From: Thysanoteuthis rhombus
Lineage: Eukaryota; Mollusca; Cephalopoda; Oegopsida; Thysanoteuthidae
Direction of reading: 5' to 3'
Assembly (NCBI GenBank): GCA_963457665.1
Contig: OY735203.1
Coordinates: forward strand, 5,577,850-5,641,849
DNA length: 64,000 nucleotides
Shown here: in pieces, positions 1-11,638 of the stretch
Layout: every line of letters starts with the position of its first letter
Numbering within the stretch: position 1 is the stretch's first letter
The notes under the pieces: generated by a model
The model's input: only the letters and a program-made list of their open reading frames with translations
What the model was told of the DNA's origin: nothing
Database searches by the model: none
Position numbers and translations under genes: made by a program

Positions 1-67
1 TAAAAAAAGCCAAAATTTGACGAAAACACTTAAAATAGCCATTTCCGATTTTTATTGAGATTCATAC

Positions 68-150
68 TTGCAGATTATTTCCATATTGCAATATTTCACA
101 AGTATAAGAATCAATTGACTCAAAGGGAGACTATTTGCTCTTCTTCCTCT
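68..150. repeat. Dispersed repeat G, copy 1
   Basis: About 80 bp here match 61975-62055 closely: both contain the run AATCAAYTGACTCAAAG followed by a CTCTTCTTCCTC stretch. The similarity stops sharply at both sides, so this is a piece of a dispersed repeat. Family and orientation are unknown. The rest of 1-640 shows no recognisable gene. Confidence 0.6.
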
Positions 151-689
151 AAAGGATGTTGAATGTATCGTTGAACTTGCAGTTCTTGTTGCAAAGCAGG
201 AATGATTCACAGAGCCTATCTTTTTTGATCTTGTTTTCCAGAAAACAACCATAAAAGGATTTGTTTTTAACGAAAAAATTAACTTAGATCTTGAAAATAC
301 TCTCATTTCTCAGGGAATTTCATCAATGACTTTTGGAGTGCAGTCCTGAAGATCTATTAATTTTCATTAAAAAATCCAGGTTTATTGCATTTATTCAAAT
401 CTGTTCGGAAGGGAACCTTCTGCTAAAGTATCGAAAATACATCTCAGTTCAACTTGTCCAGGTTAGTGCCCTGGATGGGATTGCGTCAATGTCGTTGCTC
501 ACAGCATCAGACACAAGTATCCAAATGAGAGGAGAGAGTGCAGACAGAATAGGGTAGAGACAGCGCTAAAAGGACAAGATGCAGACCAGACTGCAAAAGC
601 TGCAGCGGTGTTTGTCACTGTGAGCATTGGGCTGACCAGTGACAGCTGGTGCTTCAGCTTCGATTATAGACTAATCCTTGGTGTACGCT

Positions 690-1061
690 CAGTTTGTCTC
701 CTTCTGTAGCAGAGGGAGGCTATGCGTGAAGCATGCATACAGGCTGCACCAATAGAGCTAGGGGGCTGAAAATTTAGACATTCACTCTTCGTTATGTCAA
801 GAAAGGAAATTTTTGTTTTACTTTTTAACCCCCACCTCCCGAGTAGATTTTTTTGTGGATAGGAGCTCAGTTTGCAATGTACATTTATGCTAAAATTATT
901 CCTTAGTTCGTGTCCGTACGCTTTTTGAAAATTAAGACTTTTTAGGGATCACAGTCCAAAAAAGGTGACAGAAGAAAATAATTCATTGATCATCCCCTAA
1001 CATGGCATGCTTCCAAAAGACATCGGTTGCATGACACTTTATATTGAGTGACTAACCAAAC
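690..1061 (-). repeat. Family C inverted-repeat element, copy 1 (reverse)
   Basis: Reverse-oriented copy of the commonest mid-length repeat in the window. The 5' end of the element lies at 1061, reading ATTGAGTGACTAACC on the plus strand. Internally it has the family landmarks: the block corresponding to 'agctCTATTGGTGCAGCC', a central poly-purine/pyrimidine run, and the segment complementary to GGTGATCAATTGAAAAA. It encodes no protein. The TIR-like ends and short length suggest a non-autonomous DNA transposon (MITE); this is inference. Confidence 0.7.
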
Positions 1062-1404
1062 CTGTTTTATAACTCCTTTGATATCTATCCATCTGAAAAA
1101 AAGTGACCTTTTCTGTTCGTTTTTCTATCCATAACAATGAACTCTTCACCTTTTAAAAAATTTAGTCGCATTCTAATAAAACCCCAGATGACATTGATAA
1201 GACAAACATTTATTATCGATTATCAACGGCTTTGGAGAAGTGAACTATATAAGCTTTAAAGAATGGGAAGAAACTGCAAAAACTCCACTGAAACAGTGGT
1301 TGATATTTTCCCAATTGATTAATAACCAGTTTATAAATCATAACTTGTCTGTATTAAAAAGAGTTGACCAGAGAATATAATAGATATCGGTATCTTGCAT
1401 GATT

Positions 1405-1742
1405 AAATCACCATAGCCCACATGTGAAGCAGAACTAATTATCTGAAAAATGATCTTTGAACAATAGATCCTTTATCCAAAATCATCTAAGAAAAATAGA
1501 TCTTTAATCTGAAATTATCTTTAAAACATAGATCTTTAATCTGAAATTATCTTTAAAACATAGATCTTTAATCTGAAATTATCTTTAAAACATAGATCTT
1601 TAATCTGAAATTATCTTTAAAACATAGATCTTTAATCTGAAATTATCTTTAAAACATAGATCTTTAATCAGAAATTATCTTTAAAACATAGATCTTTAAT
1701 CTGAAATTATCCAGTAATAATTCCAGCATAAGATTTTGGCCT
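1405..1742 (+). repeat. Family A inverted-repeat element, copy 1 (3' truncated)
   Basis: It begins AATCACCATAGCCCACATGTG, the typical family A left end, and continues with AGAACTAATTATCTGAAAA. It is lost just after the landmark CCAGCATAAGATTTTGGC. Its inner TAGATC-rich segment has expanded into a 32-bp tandem array (annotated separately). Non-coding; probably a MITE-like element. Confidence 0.7.
1467..1722 (+). repeat. 32-bp tandem array, 8 units
   Basis: GATC recurs at exactly 32-bp spacing at 1467, 1499, 1531, 1563, 1595, 1627, 1659 and 1691. Units after the first are nearly identical, while the first is diverged. The unit is an expanded version of the TAGATCTTTTATCTAAAAT segment that other family A copies carry once or twice, so the array arose inside the transposon copy. 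Confidence 0.95.
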
Positions 1743-2187
1743 TAAAAAAGGTATCAACACTAATTACAAAATATGATGAAGAGTTCCACTTCTTGATGAT
1801 TTTCATAGTAAAAGAAAAAATCCTGTTTTGTTCGTTCTCATGAAATTATTCATGTAGAGATCAGCCAAATGAAAGCCGATGAATACAGATAGTGGAAGGC
1901 ATGAATTCTCTGGTACATAATTAAGAAAAGCCTCAGGGGGATTGAAGTAATTTTGCATTCATAAATTCATGACATTTTTCTTAAAGAGAGAAACAAAAAG
2001 AAAATAAATATGATTAAATATGGAGGAACACAAACAAATCTGTGACTTAATGATCTAAAAAAAAATGTTTTTTTTGAACACAAGTCTGTAGCTTAATGAT
2101 GGGGGTGGGGAATTCCACATTATCTCCTTCCTTGTCAACGCATGTAATTCAATGTTGAATATTAAATGCACAAATCAGACATTGTCT

Positions 2188-2260
2188 GCTTGGATTGTGT
2201 AATGGTTAGCAAGTTTGCATTGTGTGCAGGAGGTCCTGGGTTCAATTCCCAGTATGGATG
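2188..2260 (+). repeat. tRNA-derived SINE head
   Basis: A B-box-like GGTTCAATTCC sits in a perfect five-base T-arm (2236-2240 CTGGG with 2248-2252 CCCAG). It follows an A-box-like TGTAATGGTTAGCA at about 2198-2211. This is the internal RNA polymerase III promoter layout of a tRNA. The acceptor and anticodon stems do not close well, so a working tRNA gene is unlikely. A tRNA-derived SINE with an unrecognised body downstream fits better. Confidence 0.6.
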
Positions 2261-2638
2261 AAGAGTATGTAGAACAATTTGTTGGTATATAGTCCTGGTT
2301 TTGATCAGACTTGAGACTTTCAAAATCAGAAATCTTAAGCATGCAAAGGAAACTGAGACTTTGTCCGTGGCCATCATTATCCATTGGGGTTTCGTCTCTT
2401 CAAAGACCTGATGCTTTATCTTGGATCAAACATTACATAGTGAAAATTTCAGATGAAAATTGAACTTATAAACTCTTGTTAGTTTATGAACTGATCAAAC
2501 CTCGTAGATAAAAATACCTTTCTAAATTTGACTGTCAAATGCAATGAAGTGAAGATTACAAAAACCAATAAAGAAATTCTGACACGTATTTCATTCTTGA
2601 TTTGATTTTTAATGATGGGTGAGATATAAAAAATGAGC

Positions 2639-2641
<3 letters not shown>

Positions 2642-2684
<43 letters not shown>

Positions 2685-2697
2685 TATACATACAAGT
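2642..2697. repeat. (TA)n microsatellite
   Basis: Long alternating TA run interrupted by CATATATATACATACA. It is translated as tyrosine/isoleucine repeats in spurious frames; no gene. Confidence 0.95.
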
Positions 2698-3055
2698 GTG
2701 TGCTTGTTGGTAAATCAATTTCTGTAGCCTAACAATGAATAAAAGCACACTCAGCAATATCTATTTTTCTACATCTCTTACCTTGTCAATGCACCTAACC
2801 CAAAGATTCTATATTAATCACATTGATTAGAATTCAGCTAATAACTGCATCACCCTATATATATATATTCATATATACTGAAATGTATATTCAATCTGGC
2901 AGAATAATAATAAAGGCATAATTTTTTCTTGGAAATGTTTCTGAAACAATACCCCATTTTTACTCAGTGAATATATCGATTGGCCAACACAGTATAAATG
3001 GAGCAGCCCATTTCTCTAATGTTTATATATTTACTCTATCTTGTCCAATCGACAA

Positions 3056-3074
3056 TATATATATATATATATAT
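3056..3074. repeat. Short (TA)n microsatellite
   Basis: About 19 bases of alternating TA. Confidence 0.9.
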
Positions 3075-3639
3075 AAAAAAGGATGCTTGTATATAGACAT
3101 TTTATCAAAAGGGAATTTGGACAGTGAGAGATATATCTTTTACCTTCAATAATTTTGAGTTGAGTGATTATCGCCCCAAGAGTTATTTGACTTCTAAACT
3201 GTATTATCTACTTCCTTTCTTTCCATACGGGTTGTACACCTAGAGAAGACCCAAGAATAGATCAACTGAAATGATAACAAAAAAAGCAGCAGGAAGAGAG
3301 TGTTCAATAGTCTGAACAATGCTTGGAACGATATTTGTCTGTTCTTAGGAACAATCACAGAGAGCACAGTTTCATTGGTCCTTGGGTGGTTGTCCATTTT
3401 ACTTTTCTAGAGGAAAAATATTAGATAAGTTTCCCAAACAAATTCCTTTTTAATTTTTTTATATTTGTTCACTGAATAGATAGTCCCTAGTCTGGAAGAA
3501 GATTAGAGATTATCAGAAAGAAGAATATTTCTCTAAGAGCAGACCTATTAAGTAAACCACAATTTCTCTTACTTTTCATATTCTAGTCAAGTTTATATGA
3601 AAAATATCATCTTATATTGTAAGGAAATGAAAGAAGCTT

Positions 3640-3850
3640 GTTCTTTCTCCATCTGATTCTTTTTCAATTTTTTACTCTTACTTCATCCAGTCTTTTTTTT
3701 CCACTTTCCTTCCTTTCATTTTTCTCCCTTACTTTTTTCAATTTTCATGACTTTTTCTTTTCCTTCCTTACATTCGTCTTCTCTTTTTCCTTGCTCATTC
3801 GTTCCTTCTTTAAGTATTTCCTTTTTCTACCCTTCCTTCCTCACTCAATA
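3640..3850. repeat. Polypyrimidine-rich tract
   Basis: About 200 bases dominated by C and T on the plus strand, rich in TTCCTTCC and TTTTTC. The Phe/Leu/Ser-rich open frame across it is a composition artefact. No gene was recognised in the flanking 2.7-5.1 kb. Confidence 0.8.
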
Positions 3851-5149
3851 AGTCAAAATCTAGGAAACGAGGAAAGAAAGGAACAATCATGTGTTTGTAT
3901 GAACAATCAAAGAGATGACAGCTGCATCTATTTTCCTGTTCTAATCAGCCGTACATTCACAGCAGTATAAAATCATTATCCAAATCCCAGTCAACTGACG
4001 CAGCCACATTGTTATTATTGAACATTCTCTGTTATCCTGCTAAGCAAGAAAGACGAACCTTTGCCTTTGGCTGGAGTTCTTCATTCTTGGTGTCTGTAGT
4101 CTGAGTTGAAAACAGCATGGAAAGCTGAGAATGCACTCTGAAATTGGAGTTGATATTGTGTACTTGCTTGCCACGAGCGCAAAAGGAGAAATAAAAGAAA
4201 ATTAGAAATAAATGTAAGTAAAGACCAACAAACAATGTGAGGATTCAAATGCTCCATGCATCTTTGCTGTCAAATATTCAAACTAGAGTTTACTTGATCC
4301 ATTGGCCAACTTGAGGCGGAAAAACCTTCGGCTTGCCAATACACTCTTTTATCTGTCACTCAGAGGTTGTCTTTGTGTTTCAACTTTCTTGACGTTATAA
4401 CAATATTGATACCATTTTCTTTGGTTAGTTTTAGTTTATTCCATCAAGCTGTGTTTTTTTCGTAGGCGATGTTTTCTGTTATAGAAAGCCTTTCGGACAT
4501 TATCGTTTCATAGGTTGCCAGTTGTATAAATTGTTCTTTTCAAAGTTTCTAAAGTAAGTTTTAATGCTGTAGTTACACTTTAGGTTTTGATTATCATCAA
4601 TCTGTATCTCTCTTGTTTATACATTTGGGTTAAATTAGCCCGGTTTATCCACAGAGTTTTGTGGGTCAATTATTTTTGATGAGCATCATATGAGAAAATT
4701 TATGAGTTGAGTCTCCATACGGGACATGATCCTACAAAGCAAAAGGTCACATTAGCCATTTTCCGGTTGGATCTGGCTGTTTTCTTCCAAATTCAGCCAA
4801 TTCAAATTTACGATAACCGATTGAATCTTGTGAGTTTTATTAAAACAAATGTTGAATTTTTCCTAATTTGCTCAAGAGTTTTAGCGTATATTTTTTTAAA
4901 TTTGGGCTTTAAATGAGTATATATGTATATAACATTCAAAAATGTATAAGATATGAAGAATTTAGCCGATTTTAGCCACTTTTAAAGACGATCTAAGCTG
5001 TGAATAAGAAAACATGCTTTGCATTGCTGCTATTCAGTGGTTTAAATTGTCTGGCACTGATGGTAAAGGGACAACCTAATGCTGACTGGTGGTTTGAAAT
5101 CTAAAATATAGACAGAGCTGAATGGATTTGCTTTATGTGTGCAGGTTGA

Positions 5150-5440
5150 AGGAAGTAACAGGACAAAAAGACTGAGTCAAGAAGGAGAAAAAGAGAGAAA
5201 GACTATGAGGACAATTAAGAGAAAAGAAGAGGAAAAAAAAGAAAGAGACCATGTGGATTATAAAGAAAGGGAAAGGGAAGATAAAAACAGATAATAGATG
5301 AATCAAAAGAAAAGAGGTTGTGAGAGAGAAATTGATGAGAAGGAAGACAAAAAGTAATCAAGAGTAAAAGAAAGGATATACAATTGATGAAAATAAAAGA
5401 AATTTGGAAAGAAAAAGAGAACAAGGAAATAATGAATTAT
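5150..5440. repeat. Polypurine-rich tract
   Basis: About 280 bases dominated by A and G on the plus strand, made of irregular GAAAGA/AAGAGA-type words. It is the compositional complement of the pyrimidine tract at 3640-3850. No coding signal. From 5440 to 6020 nothing recognisable was seen. Confidence 0.8.
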
Positions 5441-6020
5441 AAACTTTTATTGTACACTGTCAATCCGTTATATCGTAGAACATGGTTTTAGCATGGACCT
5501 CAATTTTTGAAATGTTGAATCTGGCTCTCAAAATAACTTATTGCAAAAATACAGAAAAATATAAAACCCTTAATGAGAAAGCTTACACTAACTAAAGGAA
5601 AAAGGAAATAAATTTGACAAAAATATTTCTATAGTCAAAAAACAAAATTTGCCACCTCTTCTCCTTTCATTGATCACTTGAAAGATTACTAATGTATTGT
5701 CAACTCTAGACACTCACTACATATGTATCAAAATGTAATGTTCTGGTGAGTGAGCTACCACGATTTTAAAAAAAAAGATTTATATTTATCTTGGTCTTTC
5801 AGCTGGACTAACCTCACCTTACACCCACCCCTATTGTTTTCTGAATGAACTACAAGGGTTGGTTCAAAAGAAGTTGAGCAGGTGGGAATCTTGATCAATG
5901 TTTGTAAAAATGGAAACTTTTGTAAGATGTGACTCACTTATAACGCAGTTGAAAATTATGGATCCTGACTTTTGCATGATAATTGGTCAACTAAGAATAT
6001 AGATATATGTATGCAAAACA

Positions 6021-6552
6021 GGAAAAATGAAGGGGAGAGCCTCTCAGAGCTGGAGTTATCTATGTTGTGACTGGGTGGGTTTGAACTGTGTTTGACTTGG
6101 TTAGGTTGGGGGATGGCTAGATTTTTTTTCAGATAAGGTTCGTATCTCTGGCATTATGTTATCTATGGGGGGATAGACATGTATGTAAGGTTGTGCTTAG
6201 AGTTGTTTCCTTTTTTTTTGTTTCTCTGTGTGAGGGGAATTTGTGTGTGTCTTGGGGAAATTAGTTTTAGCCATATATATATATGTTGGAATGTAAAGCA
6301 CATGTATGATTATGTAAATATGTCGGAAAGCCTAGCACAGATAAAAACCATCATATAGCAATACATCCATGCAACATGCAGCCTTATAAATAGTGTGCAA
6401 CCACATGATAATACACATGTAACTGGTATGCAGTCTGGATACATACAACTCATCCTAACAAAATCCAGCCAACCACGGAAAACCTTAAACACAGCCTCCC
6501 ACCCACAACACAGATAACTCTAGCTCTGAGAGGCTTTCCACTAATTTTTTCC
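6021..6552. mobile_element. Fold-back (long inverted repeat) element
   Basis: The first ~110 bases and the last ~110 bases are imperfect reverse complements. Both arms, read inward, start GGAAAAA, then GCCTCTCAGAGCT and GAGTTATCT, then a TTGTG-rich block and a GGTTGGCTGGATTT-like block. The interior of roughly 300 bases is non-coding and holds a short TA run near 6275. No transposase is present, so this looks like a non-autonomous fold-back or MITE-type DNA element. A target-site duplication was not convincingly identified. Confidence 0.7.
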
Positions 6553-6690
6553 ATCTCTGATGGTGTTGGGTCCATTACCTACAAAATATATGGGAATAGA
6601 TATCTATTCACCCAATCTGCGCTTCCTCATGTGTCTTTAGAATATTTTCATCATTATGATGATTATAACTTATCCATCCAATAACCAGAC

Positions 6691-6817
6691 ATATATATAT
6701 ATATATATATATATAATTATTGCGTCATCCACGGACAGCTGTTTTGTTGTATTACAACTCTTCAGTGTGGCTATAGACTATCCGTTGTAAATATATATAT
6801 ATATATATATATATATA
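6691..6817. repeat. Two (TA)n microsatellites flanking a 75-bp spacer
   Basis: TA runs at about 6691-6715 and 6791-6817 bracket a non-repetitive stretch. They lie just left of repeat B copy 1, and repeat B copy 2 also has a TA run on its left. Confidence 0.9.
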
Positions 6818-6861
6818 ATCAGCACTGCTGGGGTGCCATGTTAATATAACTGTTCTGTTTT

Positions 6862-7081
6862 TAAAATCCCTGAGACCGTTACATAGTAAATAACTGATGA
6901 TCCCAACAAGAGAAAATTTATATGTTGCATCATAATAATTGTATATATAAAACAGGGAAAAAACACTGAAGAAACTTATATAAATTGCATTGACAGATAT
7001 TGGGGGGGAAAAAGTGACTGAGGTGACTAAAAAAAAATTTGAAAAAATTCCTTATGTCCAGTGTTCAAAGCTGTAAAGCTT

Positions 7082-7082
<1 letters not shown>
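6862..7082 (+). repeat. Dispersed repeat B, copy 1
   Basis: It aligns over about 200 bp with 11020-11228. Shared words in order are CTGATGATCC(C/T)AACAAGAG, AAAATTTATA, CTGAAGAA, a GATATTGGG block, AGTGAC and AATTTGAAAAA. It is non-coding and flanked on both sides by (TA)n. The repeat class is not recognised. Confidence 0.75.

Positions 7083-7083
<1 letters not shown>

Positions 7084-7145
<62 letters not shown>
7084..7145. repeat. (TA)n microsatellite, about 60 bp
   Basis: About thirty uninterrupted TA units, one of the longest TA runs in the window, directly right of repeat B copy 1. Confidence 0.97.
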
Positions 7146-7150
<5 letters not shown>

Positions 7151-7536
7151 CCTATGCCAAACAAATTTAGATCATCTGTAAACATATATGGTTTTGAACT
7201 TATAATTCCCTAGGCATGACAGAACTATACCATGAAGTATGCTCTGTCTGTTAGTTGTATCTAAAATCATGGAGATTAAGTAGAAACCTGTTCTGCATTA
7301 TTGTAGCAAGACTCCTGACTAAATAAGCAATATCTACAATGCTAACCTACTTTATTCATTCTTTTTTTTATGCCTCTGGGCATCTCCAACTACACATAAT
7401 ATTTATAAATCAACTTCAAAACAAATATGAAATTCATAAAAATATATTCAATGTACATAAATACAAACATCTACAATTCAACTCAATTCACAGATCAGAC
7501 TTACTTGAAAATCTTATCAGAGAGATCCCAAAAATG

Positions 7537-8025
7537 TTATTGTAAGTTCATGCTCTTTCCATAATTTCTAAACTTATCTAAATCATTTTCAAAACTCTGA
7601 GCACAATTGCTATTTTTAAGATGACATGGCAACTTATTGCAAAAGTATATTGGTCTATATGAAAATAAATTCTGTTTAGTAGAAATTTGAAATTTGTCAA
7701 TAGATTTCCAGATTGGGGAAGAGATATTTAAGAATGGTGTTCCATATTTCAAATTTTTTTTTTAATGTCTCAATTTAATCCACCTTCATTCTTTTCTCTA
7801 GCGGAGTTGTTAATTCCAAGGACTTTAATTTGTTTTTATAACCACATTTCTTCATTCCATTTATTAGTTCGGTTACTTCACATTGTACACTCTCCAGTTT
7901 TAATATCGAATTAGTTCTTATACCTAAGTACTGAGAATGGTATACGAGATGAGGTCTAATCAATCCCCTGTATATTCTACCAGTAACATATGTATACCAT
8001 GAGAGAATATTTTCAATCATCTAAC
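7537..8025 (-). pseudogene. LINE reverse-transcriptase C-terminal fragment (Jockey/CR1/L2-like)
   Basis: Two minus-strand open stretches, in different frames around 7760, together give the usual C-terminal tail of non-LTR retrotransposon polymerases. The first carries 'RGLIRPHLVYHSQYLG', matching the family's thumb motif of the type LVRPHLEYASQVW. It is followed by 'LESVQCEVTELINGMK' and 'LKSLELTTPLEKRMKVD', equivalent to the LEKVQRRATKLI and LGLTTLEKRR motifs. The second carries 'FSYRPIYFCNKLPCHLKN' and 'SFENDLDKF', equivalent to the NRVVNDWNSLP and SFKNRLDKF ending. The catalytic RT core and endonuclease are missing (5' truncation) and the frame is broken, so the copy is dead. The subfamily cannot be resolved by eye. 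Confidence 0.8.
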
Positions 8026-9929
8026 CAATTTGGGGATTTGTATTTTGACACAATTCATGACTTATGATTGACAAAATTAATGGCATTATTTAAAATATTT
8101 TAAGAGATATTTCTACAGTTTTGTTTTTTTCATACATTTATATATATATATACTCATATCTCCAAGAGTTCTCACTGAATTTCCTTGACATTTTGTGGGG
8201 TGATGGACAATAGACTACAGAAAAAGTGATTTCATTTGCAGGTGGATCTGTACCCAATTACCTCCCCTAAATTGTAGTCCTGTCCTTATCATGTATTACC
8301 AAAGTTTAATGTCAGTCTACACAATATCTTCAGACATGCACAAGGGATGTAAATGAAATTTTTGGGTGGATCCATGCCCAATTACTTCCCCTCACGATTT
8401 TGTTGGCAGAGATATGCACCCTCTGACTGCTTTGTGGTTATGTATGGGGACATTAAGTTGGGGTTACATGAAATGATTTTACTGCACCATTATCTTTTAT
8501 TGGCTATAAGGCTCCAATTTTCAAACTCCCTTTGCCTTGGGTGAGAATGCATGATACTGGAGAGGGGGAGAAATTTTCATATTTACCCTGAGTGTACAGC
8601 AAAATTTTCATCCATAAACCTCTGCCTTTTTTTTTTAGTTCATGCCAAACGTAGGATAAGCAACTATTTCCATTCTCTTAGAAAGAAGTATAATTAATGA
8701 CTGTCAGTGTATGACCCACAAACCAGGAATCTTATATTCAAATAGTCAACTATGAATAGGATCATCACAGAATATTTAAAAAAAAACATAGATATTCACA
8801 TGTATATATATATATGTATGTATATTTGTGTTTATTTACGGATCCATTTACGCCACTTCCATTTATGTATGCAAGCATGAATACTATTTGTGGATATTCT
8901 GTCCACAATTCGAAAGCATTCATTTTTTTTCATTCTTTCTTCTTGCTTACTGGAAATATTTTTAATCAAGACAATAATTAAGTACTCCATTTATATAAAT
9001 AGCAACAATGTACATAAACTATACACATATCTTTTTCTTATAATCATTATTACTTTTCGTACCTTTTTTCTTTAAAATTTGTTGACATTTTTTCTGCAAC
9101 TAACTCATGAATCTTTTACAGTCTGATTTTAATATAAACATTGTTTCAACAGATTGCAACTACTCATAGAATATTTAGTTCTCAAGTGTCATCAGTAAAA
9201 GTAAAAAGGAAATTTTAGAGAAGTAAGGGATGGGTGTACTAAAAATCCCACAATATCTAATTGCAAGACTATCTAGTAAGAATAAAAAGGTGTTACAAGA
9301 GAGAGGAGGCTCAAAAAAGGTTGGCAGGGAGAAAAAGTCTGGACTTATACTAAGTTAAAACTCAATAAGTTGTCACCCACTTTTTTCTCCCAGTGATGTA
9401 ACTCTAACATAGGCTCCAGGCTGCTACACTGATGGATCTGAGGAGGTTGCAGACGTCTCTAGCCAGCGCACATCTGTTAGAATGTCTGGGATCTTTCTTT
9501 AAAGTTTCAGACAGCCTTAATATCCTATGATCAGTGCTTAAAGTTGCTGACTTACTGTTGGAATATTACCATAAAATGATGGCAGATAGCCATGAGAAGG
9601 ACACTCCTGTCAAACCTACAACCTTTGGTCCCTACCTCTATCAGTAGACCATAGGATACAGACCCTGGTTTAAAGGGTGGGGTTGGCCCAACAACAGGTG
9701 GGTTATTTCGTATATGTGAATTGGCCATCTAAGGATGCCATGAAAAAATCATCCGAAGATTTCCGTTCACAAACTTTCCATTTTTCAAAAAGGAAACTTT
9801 ATCAGTCAAATCTTATGTTGTACAAAAGTATTCAGAACCATTTGCCATGCAAGTCATTTCTAATTGGAACATATTCAATTTTAGGATCTTTGTGCATCGA
9901 GTTATGTTTGTATCTTTATTCTTTATTAT
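8026..9929. other. AT-rich stretch without recognisable genes
   Basis: Short (TA)n runs near 8140 and 8800 and otherwise unique-looking AT-rich sequence. Open frames are short and compositionally biased. No repeat family seen elsewhere in the window was detected. Confidence 0.5.
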
Positions 9930-10480
9930 GAAGAAAGCAAAAACGTTGGCCAAAACATGAATTTCAGCAAAACAAAGATTATGTGCAACAATCACGTCAG
10001 GAATAAGAACACAATGATCAAAATCAAAAACACAAAACTCGAGAAAGTAGACCACTACATCTACCTTGGACAACGAATCCCCATGAAACCCTTAAAAGTG
10101 GAAAAAATCAAGCAAAGAATCTCTCTAGGATGGCAAGCTCTCAGTAGAGGAAGCTCAACCTTCAAAAACAAGAGGATCAATAGTCACTCATGGAACTATA
10201 ACATGGATCCTAACCAAGAGACTGACCCACAGATTGAAAAGCATACAACATGCGCAAGAAAGAATTACATTGAGAGATCAAAAGACGGCACAGTATATCA
10301 TGTAGAAAATGGTAATCCAAGACATCATAGAATCCACAAAAAAACTCAAAGACAGAATACAAGATGGAGAAACAAACTTCAGAAAGAATTGGCTCTGCCA
10401 CACCAAGGATAGAGAAGTGTGGTAAATCCTGAGATTAGTCTATGTCCAAAGGATGTTAAGAGACTATGATGATGATGAAA
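9930..10480 (+). pseudogene. RTE-type LINE 3' end (copy 1)
   Basis: The translated plus strand has the post-catalytic RT segment typical of RTE-like LINEs: 'MNFSKTKIMCNNHV', then 'VDHYIYLGQRI', then a degraded 'RISLGWQALSR'. These correspond to MNISKTKVM, YVYLGQ and RRIQLGWAAF. Frame breaks follow in the region that should read QCVLPVMTYGAETW. The copy ends with the family's 3' terminus 'GTCTATGTCCAAAGGATG...' and a GATGATGATG run near 10465-10478, the short tandem tail characteristic of RTE elements. Endonuclease and RT active site are absent through 5' truncation. Best preserved of the plus-strand copies upstream of the tail. Confidence 0.85.
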
Positions 10481-10938
10481 TGCATCAGTTGTTTTGCCAT
10501 AGCCCTGTTTAGAGAGTATTGAAAAACAGGTCAGGTTTCTTGCTTTGGTACACCTCATTATATTCACATATGCTTATATAAATATAACTACTCTATAATT
10601 TGAATTTAATGTTGTGAAATAAAACCTCTTTCTCCTGTTCTGTTTATATGAACATGTATTTTTTATCAGGGTTTAAGCAAAATTTTGTGCATGTATTATT
10701 TTTTGTGATTTAGAAATAAACTTGGATTACGTATGATGAAAAATTCCCATTCATGTCTATATTTATGTTGTAAAAATAGAATTGTAATTTGTTTATGAGG
10801 TGCTTAGATAGAATTATGGTTTAATATGGAGCAAACTTTTTCCTCCAGTTACAGTTTTATTTATGTAAACATGAATTGTTTGAGAGATTTAGAAAAACAC
10901 TTTTTTCTATACGGTTTATAAATAAACTCAGATTATAT

Positions 10939-10961
10939 AATTATGTATGTATGTATGTATG

Positions 10962-11020
<59 letters not shown>
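10939..11020. repeat. Compound (TATG)n(TA)n microsatellite
   Basis: About seven TATG units followed by a TA run of over 50 bases. Confidence 0.97.
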
Positions 11021-11021
<1 letters not shown>

Positions 11022-11228
11022 CCCCTAAATGGTTACACGGTAAACAACTGATGATCCTAACAAGAGAAAATTTATACAATGTACCAAGTCTGTGTAAAAA
11101 CATGAAAAACGCTGAAGAAGTTTACATGGATTACATTAACGGATATTGGGAAATAAGTGACAGAAGTAGCACAAAAACAATTTGAAAAAGTTCTTTTCAA
11201 TTTGTTTAATGTTTAAAGCTTTTCAGAC
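11020..11228 (+). repeat. Dispersed repeat B, copy 2
   Basis: Second copy of the repeat at 6862-7082, same orientation, again immediately right of a long (TA)n run. Non-coding. Confidence 0.75.
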
Positions 11229-11248
11229 TCTCTCTCTCTCTCTCCCTC

Positions 11249-11282
<34 letters not shown>
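11228..11282. repeat. Self-complementary (CT)n(TA)n(GA)n array
   Basis: A CT run, a central TA run and a GA run follow one another. The whole ~55 bp is an almost perfect palindrome able to form a hairpin or cruciform. It directly abuts repeat B copy 2. Confidence 0.95.
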
Positions 11283-11638
11283 ATATACCTGCGAATTTTC
11301 AATTTCGTTGAGAATATAATTTTAAAATAAAATTCATTGAATGAAATCCAGAACAATGTGATGAACGATTTTTTTTTTTTTTTTTTTCCCAGACAAGCTA
11401 AAATTCACGTAACCGATACCGAATTTAAATGCATTCACCAGTTTAGGTTGGGACATGCTGAAATTTGGATTCAGTTGGCAACGATCAAATGATAATGATT
11501 TTTATGCATTAATATATATATTTTTAAATAGCCATAATCCAAAATGATAGAAATAATTATGAAAGAAGGAAAAGAACTTTATGATAATTGGTTGATACAG
11601 TGAAAGATTTAATAGCAATGGAAGATATAAAAAAAAGT

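Noticed and set aside
1467-1722. CRISPR-like array with regular 32-bp spacing
   Set aside because: There are no unique spacers; the whole unit is repeated. The context is eukaryotic and the unit derives from a transposon. The same holds for 26820-27072.
2188-2260. Functional tRNA gene
   Set aside because: The T-arm and boxes are good, but the acceptor and anticodon stems do not close. A SINE head is more likely. The same judgement applies to 53632-53712.
3638-3970. 110-codon open frame rich in Phe, Leu and Ser that looks like a membrane protein
   Set aside because: It is the translation of a polypyrimidine tract; composition alone explains it.
9677-9931. 84-codon plus-strand open frame just before the RTE copy as part of the same LINE
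   Set aside because: Its translation does not match the RT region that should precede the MNFSKTK motif; similarity begins only at about 9930.
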